From contig JAJTYR010000003.1 in the NCBI GenBank assembly GCA_021463505.1, forward strand, positions 42,556 to 106,555: a stretch of 64,000 nucleotides of DNA, in the 5' to 3' direction. The notes below the pieces were generated by a model, which saw only the letters and a program-made list of their open reading frames with translations, was not told the DNA's origin and did no database searches. The position numbers were made by a program, and so were the translations under genes. Every line of letters starts with the position of its first letter. Position 1 is the stretch's first letter. Shown here piece after piece: positions 48,644 through 58,051 of the stretch. The stretch is from Burkholderiaceae bacterium. Its GTDB lineage: Bacteria; Pseudomonadota; Gammaproteobacteria; Burkholderiales; Burkholderiaceae_E.

Positions 48644-49366
48644 TCAGGCACCGAGCACGGCCCTCTGCGCCTCGATCAGTTGCCGGATGCCGGCCGTCGC
48701 GAGATCGACCAGCCGGTCCATCTGCTCGCGGGTGAACGGCTCGCCTTCGGCAGTACCCTGCACTTCGACGAAACCGCCGGCGCCGGTCATCACCACGTTC
48801 AGGTCGGTGTCGCAGGCGGCATCCTCGGCGTAGTCGAGGTCGAGCACCGCCGTGCCCTCGTAGAGCCCCACCGAGACCGCCGCAACGAAATCGCGCACCG
48901 GCGTGCGCCCGAGCGCCCCCGATGCGAGCAGCCCGCTCACCGCATCGTGCGCGGCGACGAATGCGCCGGTGATGGCCGCGGTGCGCGTGCCGCCATCGGC
49001 CTGCAGGACATCGCAATCGAGCGTGATCGTGCGCTCGCCGAACCGCTCGAGGTCGAACACCGCCCGCAGGCTGCGCCCGATCAGACGCTGGATCTCCTGC
49101 GTGCGCCCGCTCTGCCTGCCGCGCGCGGCCTCGCGCTCGCTGCGCGTGTGCGTTGCGCGCGGCAGCATGCCGTACTCGGCCGTGAGCCAGCCGCGGCCGG
49201 CGCCGCGCAGAAACGGCGGCACTTTCTCCTCGACGCTGGCGGTGCACAGCACGCGCGTGTCGCCGAATTCCACCAGTACCGAGCCCTCGGCGTGGCGCGT
49301 GAAGCCGCGAGTGATGCGCACCGGGCGCAACGCATCGGGCGCGCGCCCGCTCGGACGAATCGACAT
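48644..49366 (-). CDS. rph: Ribonuclease PH
   Basis: 240 residues from ATG 49366 (a TTG two codons earlier is less likely). Phosphorolytic trimming of tRNA 3' ends. Signatures: [28 protein letters not shown], with [13 protein letters not shown] near 64-77, and [18 protein letters not shown] near 115-132, with the phosphate-binding Arg. 14 bp after the PP2C phosphatase gene. The full protein is intact, unlike the E. coli K-12 frameshifted copy. Confidence 0.96.
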   Translation of the reverse strand: MSIRPSGRAPDALRPVRITRGFTRHAEGSVLVEFGDTRVLCTASVEEKVPPFLRGAGRGWLTAEYGMLPRATHTRSEREAARGRQSGRTQEIQRLIGRSLRAVFDLERFGERTITLDCDVLQADGGTRTAAITGAFVAAHDAVSGLLASGALGRTPVRDFVAAVSVGLYEGTAVLDLDYAEDAACDTDLNVVMTGAGGFVEVQGTAEGEPFTREQMDRLVDLATAGIRQLIEAQRAVLGA

Positions 49367-49380
49367 CGGCAAATTGTCGC

Positions 49381-50289
49381 TCAGTTGCCGCCGGCGCGTG
49401 AAATCGCCTCGCGGATCTCGCGGATCGTGCGCTCGATCTCGTCTTCGGTGAGCGCCTCAGCAGCGGCGCTCTCGTCGATCAGCCCGACCGCGATCGTGGT
49501 GGTGATTGCGCCATCGGGCACGTCTTCGGACGACAGCGACGGCACGTCGATGCTCCCCTCCCAGGTCATCGCCAGGGCGGTGGCATTGTCCGCCAGCGGC
49601 CCGGCGTGCCCGACCGCGCGCGCCACCAGCAGTGGCACCCCGGTGAGCACCGCTCCCCCGGCGAGCGGCCCGAGCAGGTCGGCCTCGGGCAGCGCCGACC
49701 AGACGCCGTCACTGCACAGCATCAGCGTGTCGCCCGGCGCCAGCACCATGTCGCCACCCAGCTCGATGGTGGGTTCGAACGGCGAGCCGAGGCAGTTCAG
49801 CACCTTGTTGCGCTCCGGGTGCGTGGCGCTGTCGCTCTCGGCGATCATCCCGAGGTCGACCAGGTTCTGCACCTTCGAGTGATCGCGGGTGCGCAGCGCC
49901 ACCCGTCCGCCGCGCAACAGGTACAGCCGCGAATCGCCGGCGTGCGCCCACCAGGCGCGCCCGTGCTGCACCACGCAGGCGACGATCGTGGTGCGTGGCG
50001 ACTCCGGCAGGTGATGCGTGTCCTGGTAGCGCAGGATTTCGCGATGCGCACGCCGCAGCGCCCGGTCCAGGAACGCCGGCGGATCGGCCAGCGTCGGGCG
50101 CGCCTCCTCCTGGAAGGTGGACGCGGCAACCTGCAGCGCCAGGTGTGCGGCGACCTCGCCGCGCAGGTGTCCGCCCATGCCGTCGGCCACCAGCATCAGC
50201 AGGCTGTCGCGTGTGTAGCAGTAGCCCATGCGGTCCTGGTTGGACGCGCGCGCGCCGATCAGGCTGTCCTGGTAGATCGAAAAGCGCAT
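49381..50289 (-). CDS. PP2C-type Ser/Thr protein phosphatase
   Basis: 302 residues. Metal-binding residues: NQDRMGY (about 18-24), LVADGMGGH (34-41), and [10 protein letters not shown] near 240. SDGVW (about 198) is also conserved. It would reverse the action of the kinase encoded 23 bp upstream. The long acidic C-terminus (260-302) is helical. ATG 50289 lacks a clear Shine-Dalgarno. The pair sits between rph and yicC. Confidence 0.93.
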   Translation of the reverse strand: MRFSIYQDSLIGARASNQDRMGYCYTRDSLLMLVADGMGGHLRGEVAAHLALQVAASTFQEEARPTLADPPAFLDRALRRAHREILRYQDTHHLPESPRTTIVACVVQHGRAWWAHAGDSRLYLLRGGRVALRTRDHSKVQNLVDLGMIAESDSATHPERNKVLNCLGSPFEPTIELGGDMVLAPGDTLMLCSDGVWSALPEADLLGPLAGGAVLTGVPLLVARAVGHAGPLADNATALAMTWEGSIDVPSLSSEDVPDGAITTTIAVGLIDESAAAEALTEDEIERTIREIREAISRAGGN

Positions 50290-50312
50290 CGGCTCTGCGT
50301 CGCGTGGCCGGC

Positions 50313-51335
50313 TCAGCCAGGCTGCGTCAGGTTTTCGCTGTCGCGGCGCCGCACGCCCGCGCGCGCCGCCAGCGTGTCGAACCAGCGCACGGCGTTGTTC
50401 GCCCTGCCGGGCATCCCGGTGGGCACCCGGATGAGTCGCAGCGCACGCTGCAGCGCAAATATGCTTTGCGGTCGCTCGAGCGGATCGAGCTTCAGGCACC
50501 AGGCGACCAGGTCGAGCAACGGCCGCGAATAATGCTCGGCGAGCGCGTCGATCGCGCCCGGCACCTTGTCGTCGAGTTCGCGCTGGTCGGCCGGTTGCGG
50601 CGGCTGCCCCGACATGCAGCCGAGCATGCTGGCACCCAGGCCATAGACGTCGGTCCAGGGGCCCAGACGCTGCGTACGCCGGTACAGCTCGGGCGCTGCG
50701 AAGCCCGGCGTGTACATCGGGAACAGCTTCTGCGGCTCGGCGTCGAGCGTGCGCCGTGCCGCGCCGAAATCGAGCAGCAGCGGTGTGCCGTCGACGCGCA
50801 GATAGATGTTCGCCGGCTTCAGGTCGAGGTGCAGCAGGCGGTTGGCGTGCACCTCGCGCAGCCCGTTCATGACCAGGTTGAACACCCGCAGCACGTGCCG
50901 CTCGGGCAGCACCGCCTTGCCGGCCTTGCCGGCCTTGCCCGCCTGGTGGCCACGATGGCGCAGCACCAGCTCCTGCAGGCTGCGACCGCGCTCCCAGGCC
51001 ATCACCATGTAGACGGTTTCGTTGGCGCGGAAGAAGTTGACCACCCGCACCACGTTGGGATGGAAAATGCGCGCCAGTGCACGCCCCTCCTCGAAGAAGC
51101 AGCGCAACCCGTTGCGGAAGGTGGCTTCGCTGGCCGCCGGGATCTCGGGCGCCAGCTGCCCCGGGCCGCGCTTGACCAGGGCGCTGGGCAGGTACTCCTT
51201 GACCGCGAATTTCTCGCCGGCGGCGTCTTCGGCAAGATAGACGATGGAAAATCCGCCGCTCGAGATCTTCCTTACAATACGGTATCCGCCGAGTTCGTGC
51301 CCCTCGGGCAACGGCGCATTCGTCTGGGTGCCCAT
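50313..51335 (-). CDS. Hanks-type Ser/Thr protein kinase, soluble
   Basis: 340 residues from ATG 51335. Gly-rich loop SSGGFSIVY (25-33), ATP Lys46 (FAVKEYLP), catalytic loop HLDLKPAN (169-176; His-Leu-Asp rather than His-Arg-Asp), DFGAARR (189-195), and APE (FAAPELY near 225). Leu at the Arg position makes it a non-RD kinase. An insert GKAGKAGKAV (about 133-142) is encoded by 9-bp repeats. No membrane helix or PASTA domain, so it is cytoplasmic. The minus-strand -10-like TAGAAT at 51383-51388 may be its promoter. Confidence 0.9.
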   Translation of the reverse strand: MGTQTNAPLPEGHELGGYRIVRKISSGGFSIVYLAEDAAGEKFAVKEYLPSALVKRGPGQLAPEIPAASEATFRNGLRCFFEEGRALARIFHPNVVRVVNFFRANETVYMVMAWERGRSLQELVLRHRGHQAGKAGKAGKAVLPERHVLRVFNLVMNGLREVHANRLLHLDLKPANIYLRVDGTPLLLDFGAARRTLDAEPQKLFPMYTPGFAAPELYRRTQRLGPWTDVYGLGASMLGCMSGQPPQPADQRELDDKVPGAIDALAEHYSRPLLDLVAWCLKLDPLERPQSIFALQRALRLIRVPTGMPGRANNAVRWFDTLAARAGVRRRDSENLTQPG

Positions 51336-51453
51336 ATCGCGTCGGAGTGTCCAGCCTGGCTTTCGGTGATCGATCTGCACGCATTCTAAAGACTTCCCGT
51401 ACGCGAAGACGATCTTGAACCCGCGATCCGCCGAGCGGCGCCCCCTGCAGAGC

Positions 51454-52329
51454 ATGACCGGCTACGCGCAGGTCACGCGCGAAACCGCCGCCGGCCAGAT
51501 CGGCGTGGAGATCCGCAGCGTCAACGCGCGCTTCCTCGACCTCGCGCTGCGCATCCCCGACGAACTGCGGGCAGTCGAGCCCGCGCTTCGCGATCTGATC
51601 GCCGCTGCGGTCCAGCGCGGCAAAGTCGAGTGCCGGATCGCCTTTCGCCCGGCGGCCCGCGGCGAGGCCGGGCTGCCGCTCGACACGCAGGTGCTCGCCC
51701 AGGTGGCCACGCTCGCCCGGCGCGTCGCCGACGCAGTGCCCGAAGCGACCCCGCCCAGCGTGGGCGACATCCTGCGCTGGCCGGGGCTGCTCGGCGAGCC
51801 GGCAGGCATCGCGGCACACGCCCCCGAAGTGCTGGAGTTGGCGCGCGCGGCGCTCGAAGAATTCGTCGCCAGCCGCGCACGCGAGGGCGGCAAGCTCGCA
51901 GCGTTCCTGCGCGAGCGTGCCAGCGCCATCTGCGCGATCACCGGGCCGCTGCGTCAACGCAGCCCCGAATTGCTCGCGGCCTGGCAGGCGCGGCTGGTCG
52001 AGCGGCTGCGCAGCGCACTCGAACACACCGAAGCGCCAGTCCCGATCGAGGAGACCATGGCGCGCGTGCGCCAGGAAGTCACCGCCTACGGTCTGCGCAT
52101 CGACGTCGCCGAAGAACTCTCGCGGCTGCAGGCCCATGTCGACGAACTGAGGCGCGTGCTCGACGCCGGCAGCCCGGCCGGCAAGCGGCTCGATTTCCTG
52201 ATGCAGGAATTCAATCGCGAGGCCAACACCCTCGGCTCGAAGGCTGCCGCGATCGACCTCACCGGCGCGTCGATCGAGCTCAAGGTCCTGATCGAGCAGA
52301 TGCGCGAACAGGTGCAGAACATCGAGTAA
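51454..52329 (+). CDS. yicC: YicC-family endoribonuclease-type stress protein
   Basis: 291 residues from ATG 51454 (MTGYAQVTRE), the conserved family start. An in-frame TTG at 51415 would add 13 residues and is less likely. Family signatures: IRSVNARFLDLALRIPDEL, GKVECRIAF, DILRWPGLL, and the C-terminal FLMQEFNREANTLGSK with IELKVLIEQMREQVQNIE, the latter nearly identical to E. coli YicC. Some family members have RNase activity. 15 bp before gmk. Confidence 0.96.
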   Translation: MTGYAQVTRETAAGQIGVEIRSVNARFLDLALRIPDELRAVEPALRDLIAAAVQRGKVECRIAFRPAARGEAGLPLDTQVLAQVATLARRVADAVPEATPPSVGDILRWPGLLGEPAGIAAHAPEVLELARAALEEFVASRAREGGKLAAFLRERASAICAITGPLRQRSPELLAAWQARLVERLRSALEHTEAPVPIEETMARVRQEVTAYGLRIDVAEELSRLQAHVDELRRVLDAGSPAGKRLDFLMQEFNREANTLGSKAAAIDLTGASIELKVLIEQMREQVQNIE

Positions 52330-52344
52330 GGCTGCGGCCCGCCC

Positions 52345-52992
52345 ATGACCGATTCCCGACCGCATCCCGGCAGCCTGTTCGTGGTGGCCGCCCCCTCGGG
52401 TGCCGGCAAGACCTCGCTGGTGCGCGCGCTGCTCGCCGACGCACCGCTGATGCAGCTGTCGGTGTCGTTCACCACCCGCGCGCCGCGCCCCGGCGAGGTC
52501 GAAGGCCACGACTACTTCTTCGTCGACCAGGCCGGATTCGAGCAACGCCGCGCGGCCGGCGAATTCCTCGAGTGGGCCGAAGTGCACGGCAACCTCTATG
52601 CCACCTCGCGCACCTGGATCGAAGGCCGCATCGACGTCGGCGTGGACATCGTGCTCGAGATCGACTGGCAGGGCGCCACGCAGGTGCAGCGGCTGTTCCC
52701 CGACGCAATCGGCATCTTCATCGTGCCGCCCTCGGTCGGCGTGCTGCGCGAACGGCTCACGCAGCGCGGGCAGGACAGCGCCGAAATCATCGAGCAGCGC
52801 GTGGCCGCCGCGCAGGCCGAATTGAGGCAGGCGCACCGCTTCCAATATGTTATTATTAATCAAGACTTTGCGAGTGCCCTCGGCGATCTGCGCATGATCG
52901 TTCAGACGGCGCGCTTGCGGTTCGCGAAGCAGCAAGCCCGGCATCCGGCCACCTTTGCCGCACTGGGCATCACCAAGCGCAAACAGGTGTGA
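52345..52992 (+). CDS. gmk: Guanylate kinase
   Basis: 215 residues. P-loop [10 protein letters not shown] (16-25), GMP-binding [19 protein letters not shown] (41-59), and EIDWQGA. GMP to GDP conversion, essential for nucleotide and ppGpp supply. A 30-bp AT-rich stretch (TATGTTATTATTAATCAA) codes [10 protein letters not shown] with rare codons. The rpoZ ATG follows the TGA by 1 bp. Confidence 0.97.
   Translation: MTDSRPHPGSLFVVAAPSGAGKTSLVRALLADAPLMQLSVSFTTRAPRPGEVEGHDYFFVDQAGFEQRRAAGEFLEWAEVHGNLYATSRTWIEGRIDVGVDIVLEIDWQGATQVQRLFPDAIGIFIVPPSVGVLRERLTQRGQDSAEIIEQRVAAAQAELRQAHRFQYVIINQDFASALGDLRMIVQTARLRFAKQQARHPATFAALGITKRKQV
52822..52851 (+). promoter_or_regulatory. Possible internal promoter in gmk for rpoZ-spoT
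   Basis: TTGAGG, 18-bp spacer, TATGTT, followed by an AT-rich patch TATTATTAAT. It ends 143 bp before the rpoZ start. Base composition stands out sharply from the surrounding gene. Sequence evidence only. Confidence 0.4.
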
Positions 52993-52993
52993 C

Positions 52994-53197
52994 ATGGCCC
53001 GCATCACCGTCGAAGACTGCCTCACGCAGATTCCCAACCGATTCGAACTCACGCTCGCGGCCACGTACCGCGCCCGCATGCTGGCGCAGGGCCACGCACC
53101 GAAGGTCGAGTCCAAAGACAAGCCGACCGTGACCGCACTGCGCGAAATCGCCGCCGGCAAGGTCGGGATCGAAATGTTGCGGCGCGTACCCACCTGA
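52994..53197 (+). CDS. rpoZ: RNA polymerase omega subunit
   Basis: 67 residues, family size. [19 protein letters not shown] and the [10 protein letters not shown] segment are diagnostic. Omega forms part of a ppGpp binding site on RNA polymerase, and spoT follows 37 bp later. Starts 1 bp after gmk. Confidence 0.97.
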   Translation: MARITVEDCLTQIPNRFELTLAATYRARMLAQGHAPKVESKDKPTVTALREIAAGKVGIEMLRRVPT

Positions 53198-53234
53198 CGA
53201 GGCGCCGACCGGACGAGTTCCGGTCGCCGCCGAG

Positions 53235-55568
53235 ATGGCCACCCGGCATACCTCCCCCGTCGCAACGCCCGCGAGGCGCGGGCGCCGGCAGTCCTCGGCC
53301 GCCCGACCCGGCGACGCGCAGCGCACGCCCGCCGAAGCCCCGACACGGCGCTCGCCTCCTGCGGGTTCGTCTTCATCCGGTTCGCCGGTTCCGGATCACT
53401 CGCTGGCCGAGGCGAGTTTCGTCGCAGTGGCCGACGAGCGGCAGGTGGTTTCACTCGCCGGCCTGGTGCACAAGGCCGCCGTCTATCTGTCCGAGAGCGA
53501 CCTCGAGCGCATCCGCGACGCCTGGCGCTTCAGCGACCAGGCACACCTGGGCCAGTTTCGCTCGAGCGGCGAGCCGTACATCTCGCACCCGATCGCGGTC
53601 GCCGAGATCCTCTCCGGGTGGAAGCTCGATGCCGATTCGCTGATGGCGGCGCTGCTGCACGACGTCATCGAAGACACCACCGTCGCCAAGCAGATCCTGA
53701 TCGAGCGCTTCGGCCCGCACGTGGCCGAGCTGGTCGACGGCCTGTCCAAGCTCGAACGCGTCGAATTCGCCTCGAAGGAACAGCAGCAGGCCGAGAGCTT
53801 CCGCAAGATGCTGCTGGCGATGGCACGCGACGTGCGAGTCATGCTGATCAAGCTCGCCGACCGGCTGCACAACATGCAGACGCTGGCCGCGGTGCCACCG
53901 GAGAAACAACGCCGCGTCGCGCACGAGACGCTCGACATCTATGCGCCGATCGCCAGCCGCCTTGGGCTGCACGAGCTGTTTCGCGAACTGGTCGACCTGT
54001 CCTTCGGCTACCTGTACCCGTGGCGGCACCGCACGCTGCAAAAGGCGGTGCAGGCCGCGCGCGGCAATCGGCGCGAAGTGATCGGCAGGATCCTCGAAGC
54101 GGTGCAGAAGACGCTGCCCGAGGCCGGCGTCAACGCCGAGGTGTTCGGCCGCGAGAAGACGCTGTACGCGATCTACTGCAAGATGCGCGACAAGCGGCTG
54201 TCGTTCTCGCAGGTGCTCGACATCTACGGCTTTCGCGTGCTCGTCGACACGGTGCCGCAGTGCTACCTCGCGCTGGGCGCGCTGCACGCCACCTACAAGC
54301 CGGTGCCGGGCCGCTTCAAGGACTACATCGCGATTCCCAAGATCAACGGCTACCAGTCGCTGCACACCACGCTGGTGGGTCCGTTCGGCACGCCGGTCGA
54401 GTTCCAGATCCGCACCCGCGAGATGCAGCGTGTGGCGCAGGCGGGGGTTGCGGCGCACTGGCTCTACAAGGCCGAGAAGGAGAGTTTCACCGACCTGCAG
54501 AAACGCACGCACGAGTGGCTGCAATCGCTGCTCGACATCCAGAGCCAGACCGGCGACTCGCTCGAGTTCATCGAGCACGTCAAGGTCGACCTGTTCCCCG
54601 ACGCGGTCTACGTGTTCACGCCGCGCGGACAGATCCGCGCGCTGCCACGCGGCGCCACCATCATCGACTTCGCCTATAGCGTGCACACCGACATCGGCGA
54701 CCAGGCGGTGTCGGCACGGGTGAACCAGAAGCAGGTGCCGCTGCGCACCGAACTGCAGAACGGCGACGTGGTCGAGGTGTTCACCGACGCGCACTCGCAC
54801 GCCAACCCGAACTGGCTGGCCTTCGTGCGCACCGGCAAGGCGCGTGCCGGCATCCGCCAGTGCCTGAAGACGCTGAAGTACAAGGAGTCGGTCGAGCTCG
54901 GACGACGCCTGCTCGAACAGGCGCTGGGCGCGCTGCGCATCGAGGCCGGATCGCTCGACGCGGCAATGATCGATCGTGGCGCGCGCGACGCAGGCGCCAG
55001 GAGCAGCGAGGAGCTCTACGCCGACATCGGCCTGGGCAAGCGCCTGGCGCCGGTGATCGCGCGCACCATCGCGCTGCAGTTCTCCGGCAAGCCCACCGGC
55101 GCCACGCTGATCCTGCCACGCCCCGCACCGATGCAGATCAGCGGCACCGAAGGGGCAGCGGTCACCTATTCGCCGTGCTGCCACCCGCTGCCCGGCGACG
55201 AAATCATCGGCCACCTGCGCGGCGGCCACGGCCTGTTCGTGCATCGCGCCGACTGCAGGGTGGCGCACCGCCAGCGCAACAAAGACGCCGAGCGCTGGAT
55301 CGACGTCGACTGGGCCGACGACATCGCCGGGCAGTTCCGCACCGGCATCGAGGTACAGGTGCGCAACGACCGCGGCGTGCTCGGCAAGGTGGCCGCCGAG
55401 ATCGCCGCGAGCGAGGCCAACATCGTGCATGTGGCGATGGACGAGGAACCCGCCGAGTCGGCGGTGCTGCGCTTCGCCATCCAGGTGCGCGACCGCGTGC
55501 ACCTCGCGCAGGTGATGCGCAACCTGCGGCGGCTCGCCGAGGTGTCGCGGATCAGCCGCGGCACCTGA
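53235..55568 (+). CDS. spoT: Bifunctional (p)ppGpp synthetase/hydrolase SpoT
   Basis: 777 residues. An N-terminal extension of about 65 residues is Ser/Pro/Arg-rich. The HD hydrolase domain is intact: His117/His142-Asp143 with HDVIEDT (142-148). Synthetase domain contains YAIYCKMRDKRLSF near 310 and the GYQSLHTT motif near 370. TGS domain (DLFPDAVYVFTPRG... about 445-505) and a C-terminal ACT domain (700-777) follow. The conserved Cys pair in CCHPLPGDEIIG is present. Located after rpoZ. Confidence 0.97.
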   Translation: MATRHTSPVATPARRGRRQSSAARPGDAQRTPAEAPTRRSPPAGSSSSGSPVPDHSLAEASFVAVADERQVVSLAGLVHKAAVYLSESDLERIRDAWRFSDQAHLGQFRSSGEPYISHPIAVAEILSGWKLDADSLMAALLHDVIEDTTVAKQILIERFGPHVAELVDGLSKLERVEFASKEQQQAESFRKMLLAMARDVRVMLIKLADRLHNMQTLAAVPPEKQRRVAHETLDIYAPIASRLGLHELFRELVDLSFGYLYPWRHRTLQKAVQAARGNRREVIGRILEAVQKTLPEAGVNAEVFGREKTLYAIYCKMRDKRLSFSQVLDIYGFRVLVDTVPQCYLALGALHATYKPVPGRFKDYIAIPKINGYQSLHTTLVGPFGTPVEFQIRTREMQRVAQAGVAAHWLYKAEKESFTDLQKRTHEWLQSLLDIQSQTGDSLEFIEHVKVDLFPDAVYVFTPRGQIRALPRGATIIDFAYSVHTDIGDQAVSARVNQKQVPLRTELQNGDVVEVFTDAHSHANPNWLAFVRTGKARAGIRQCLKTLKYKESVELGRRLLEQALGALRIEAGSLDAAMIDRGARDAGARSSEELYADIGLGKRLAPVIARTIALQFSGKPTGATLILPRPAPMQISGTEGAAVTYSPCCHPLPGDEIIGHLRGGHGLFVHRADCRVAHRQRNKDAERWIDVDWADDIAGQFRTGIEVQVRNDRGVLGKVAAEIAASEANIVHVAMDEEPAESAVLRFAIQVRDRVHLAQVMRNLRRLAEVSRISRGT

Positions 55569-55602
55569 TCCCCGGCTCGCCCGTGCGCCCGCCGCCGCGG
55601 GG

Positions 55603-56181
55603 TCAACGCTCGTAGCCGATCGCCAGCACCTCGAGTTCGTCCACGCCCGCCGGCGTGCGCAGCGTCACCACGTCGCCCTCGCGCGACTTCAGCAGCGCCC
55701 TGGCCACCGGAGAAATCCAGCTCACGCAGCCGCGCACCGGGTCGACTTCGTCGATGCCCACGATGCGCACCGTCTCTTCACGCCCGCCGTTGCGCAGGTA
55801 GGTGACGGTGGCGCCGAAGAACACCTGCCCGCAGCGTTGTTGCAGCGCCAGATCGACGACCTCGGCGAGATCGAGCCGCCGGGTGAGGAAACGGATGCGC
55901 CGGTCGATCTCGCGCAGCCGCTTCTTGCCGTAGAGGTAGTCGCCATTCTCGGAACGATCGCCGTTCGACGCGGCCCACGCAACGACGCGCACCACCTCGG
56001 GTCGCTCCACGTCGATCAGCCCGAGCAGCTCGGCCTTCAGCCGATCGTAGCCTGCGCGCGTAATGTAGTTGCGCCCGCCCGCGGCCGCCGGCAACGCCTG
56101 CGCCGCAGCATCGCTCCCCTCGGCCAGGTCGGCCGCCGCGTCGTCGGCCTGCGCGTCGTCTTTCACGAATGCCTTGCTCAT
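55603..56181 (-). CDS. greB: Transcript cleavage factor GreB
   Basis: 192 residues from ATG 56181. N-terminal coiled coil with NYITRAGYDRLKAELLGL (about 37-54) and the GreB hallmark NGDRSENGDYLYGKKRLREID (73-93; acidic tip residues preserved). C-terminal FKBP-like domain 115-190. The first 36 residues are an acidic/Ala-rich extension absent from E. coli GreB. Faces spoT; both act on RNA polymerase function. Confidence 0.93.
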   Translation of the reverse strand: MSKAFVKDDAQADDAAADLAEGSDAAAQALPAAAGGRNYITRAGYDRLKAELLGLIDVERPEVVRVVAWAASNGDRSENGDYLYGKKRLREIDRRIRFLTRRLDLAEVVDLALQQRCGQVFFGATVTYLRNGGREETVRIVGIDEVDPVRGCVSWISPVARALLKSREGDVVTLRTPAGVDELEVLAIGYER

Positions 56182-56281
56182 CGCCCGTTCTTCCGTGATG
56201 CAGTTCCTCGGCGCGCTGCGCCGTGCGATCCACCATGCAGGCATGCCCGTCGTCGGGTCTGTGCCGCACGAGGTGCCCGTC

Positions 56282-56509
56282 ATGACCGATCGCCGACTGC
56301 TCCGCCGCTACCTCTCCCTGGTACGCCACGCAGACGAGTTGTTCGACGAGTGCTGCCGGCCCGCCGCCGAAGCGGCACCTGTGCCGGCCGAAGCCGCAGC
56401 GCTGCTCGACGACCTCGCCGCCTCGCTCGGACCGATCCTGCAGTCGATGCCCGAAGCGACGCCCGATCCCGAGGACATGCGCCGGCAACTGGCCGGGTGG
56501 GTGCACTGA
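56282..56509 (+). CDS. Small hypothetical protein, Cys-containing helical
   Basis: 75 residues from ATG 56282, GAGG 9 bp upstream. No recognised family. Mostly helical: LLRRYLSLVRHADELFDECCRPAAEA..., ending MRRQLAGWVH. Divergent from greB (100 bp apart) and followed by a hairpin. High third-position G/C. Confidence 0.5.
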   Translation: MTDRRLLRRYLSLVRHADELFDECCRPAAEAAPVPAEAAALLDDLAASLGPILQSMPEATPDPEDMRRQLAGWVH

Positions 56510-56515
56510 AGCACG

Positions 56516-56547
56516 CCGGCGTCGCCCGGCCCGGGGCGGCACGCCGG
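56516..56547. terminator. Hairpin between the small protein gene and pmbA
   Basis: CCGGCGTCGCCC pairs with GGGCGGCACGCCGG across a 6-bp loop, with a 2-nt bulge. It lies between converging genes and can serve both. No T-run. Confidence 0.6.
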
Positions 56548-56549
56548 AC

Positions 56550-57914
56550 TCAGCTTCCCGCCACGGCCATCTCGTCGATCAGCACCGAGCCGCTGCGCTT
56601 GGTGCCGCGCGTGATCTCGTCGGCGCCGATGGCCACGATGCCGCGAAACATCTCGCGCAGGTTGCCGGCGATCGTGATCTCCTCCACCGGGTAACGGATT
56701 CGCCCGCCCTCGACCCAGTAGCCGCTGGCGCCACGGGAATAGTCACCAGTCACGTAGTTCACGCCCTGCCCCATCAGGTCGGTGACCAGCAGTCCGGTAC
56801 CCAGCCTGGCGAGCATCTTCGCGAACGAATCGCCACGGCGCGTCGCGCGGCTCGCGAACCACAGATTGTGCGAGCCGCCGGCATTACCGGTGCTCTTCAT
56901 GCCGAGCTTGCGCGCGGAGTAGGTCGACAGGAAGTAGCCTTTCAGCTCGCCCGCCTCCACCACCTTGCGCCGGTGTGTGGCGACGCCCTCGTTGTCGAAC
57001 GGCGTGCTGCCCGACTCGCCCGGCCGGTGCGGATCTTCCACCACGTCGACGTGCGCCGGAAACAGCGCCTGACCAAGCGCATCGACGAGGAAGCTCGCCT
57101 TGCGATAGAGCGCTCCGCCGCTGGCCGCCTGCACCAGGTGACCGAGCAGCCCGCAGGCCAGCGGCGCCTCGAACAGCACCGGCACGCGCCGCGTGGCCAG
57201 ACGGCGCGCGCCCAGCCGCGCCAGCGCGCGCTCGGCCGCGTAGCGGCCCAGCGCCTCGGGGTCGGCCAGGCGCTTCGGGTTGCAGTGCGACGAATACCAG
57301 TCGTCGCGCTGCATCTCGCCGCGGCGCCGCGCGATCGGCGCGCAGGCGATCGAATGGCGGCTGTAGCGATAGCCGCCCGTGAAGGCCAGCGTGTTGGCCG
57401 CCACGAAGTGCCCGTGGTTCACCGTGACCGACGCCCCCTCCGAATTGACGATCGCCGGCGACGTGTCGAAGGCGGCGCGCTCGGCGCGCCGGGCAATGTC
57501 CACCGCCTCGTCCACCGTGATCGGCCATCGATGGAACACCTTCAGGTCGGGCTGCGAAGTGGCCAGCGTGTCCACGTCGGGCAGCCCGGCGCAGGGGTCT
57601 TCGGCGGTGAAGCGCGCGATCTGCCAGGCCGCGTTCACCGTCTCGCGCAGCGCTGCCGGCGAGAAATCGGTGGAACTCGCGTGCCCCATCCGCTGGCCCG
57701 AATAGACGGTGACGCCGAGTCCCTTGTCGCGGTTCTGCTCGATCGTCTCGATGCGCCCCTTGCGCACGTTCACCGACAGGCCGCTGTTTTCGGAGACGTC
57801 GACCGCAGCGCCGCTGGCGCCGAACTCGCGCGCGCAGGCAAGTGCCATGGCAGCGATCTCGCGCAAGCGCCCTGGGTCGTACTCGAACATGGTTTCGCGG
57901 GCGGTCGTGGACAT
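56550..57914 (-). CDS. pmbA: Metalloprotease PmbA/TldE
   Basis: 454 residues. Partner subunit of TldD in a zinc protease that matures microcin-like peptides and degrades CcdA. Family features: NSGLSVNVRKGRIETIEQNRDKGLGVTVY near 44-72, FDNEGVATHRRKVVE, and STGNAGGSHNLWF near the C-terminal third. No zinc motif, as expected for the TldE side. Divergent from darP. Confidence 0.95.
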   Translation of the reverse strand: MSTTARETMFEYDPGRLREIAAMALACAREFGASGAAVDVSENSGLSVNVRKGRIETIEQNRDKGLGVTVYSGQRMGHASSTDFSPAALRETVNAAWQIARFTAEDPCAGLPDVDTLATSQPDLKVFHRWPITVDEAVDIARRAERAAFDTSPAIVNSEGASVTVNHGHFVAANTLAFTGGYRYSRHSIACAPIARRRGEMQRDDWYSSHCNPKRLADPEALGRYAAERALARLGARRLATRRVPVLFEAPLACGLLGHLVQAASGGALYRKASFLVDALGQALFPAHVDVVEDPHRPGESGSTPFDNEGVATHRRKVVEAGELKGYFLSTYSARKLGMKSTGNAGGSHNLWFASRATRRGDSFAKMLARLGTGLLVTDLMGQGVNYVTGDYSRGASGYWVEGGRIRYPVEEITIAGNLREMFRGIVAIGADEITRGTKRSGSVLIDEMAVAGS

Positions 57915-58051
57915 CGGGTGCGTGGATCGAAGCGAACGGCGCGGGCGCGACCAGCGGGCATTGCGTGCCGGGCCGCCGTGCCGCGCCGGTCATGGAGAAC
58001 CCGTCGTGGGGGGGGCAGGTATCATAGCAGTGCAGTTCTGCTTCCCGTCCC

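Noticed and set aside
44978..49882. Plus-strand open frame of over 1600 codons opposite the ligase, hemW, rdgB, rph and PP2C genes
   Set aside because: It spans several confirmed genes on the other strand and reads as Arg/His/Gln-rich low-information sequence.
50290..53454. Minus-strand open frame continuing upstream of PP2C through the kinase, yicC, gmk and spoT
   Set aside because: A frame without stops but crossing genes on both strands; only the last part (49381-50289) is a real gene.
58004..58014. G8 homopolymer upstream of darP as a phase-variable tract
   Set aside because: It lies between divergent genes outside both coding sequences and not clearly in a promoter spacer; too little evidence.
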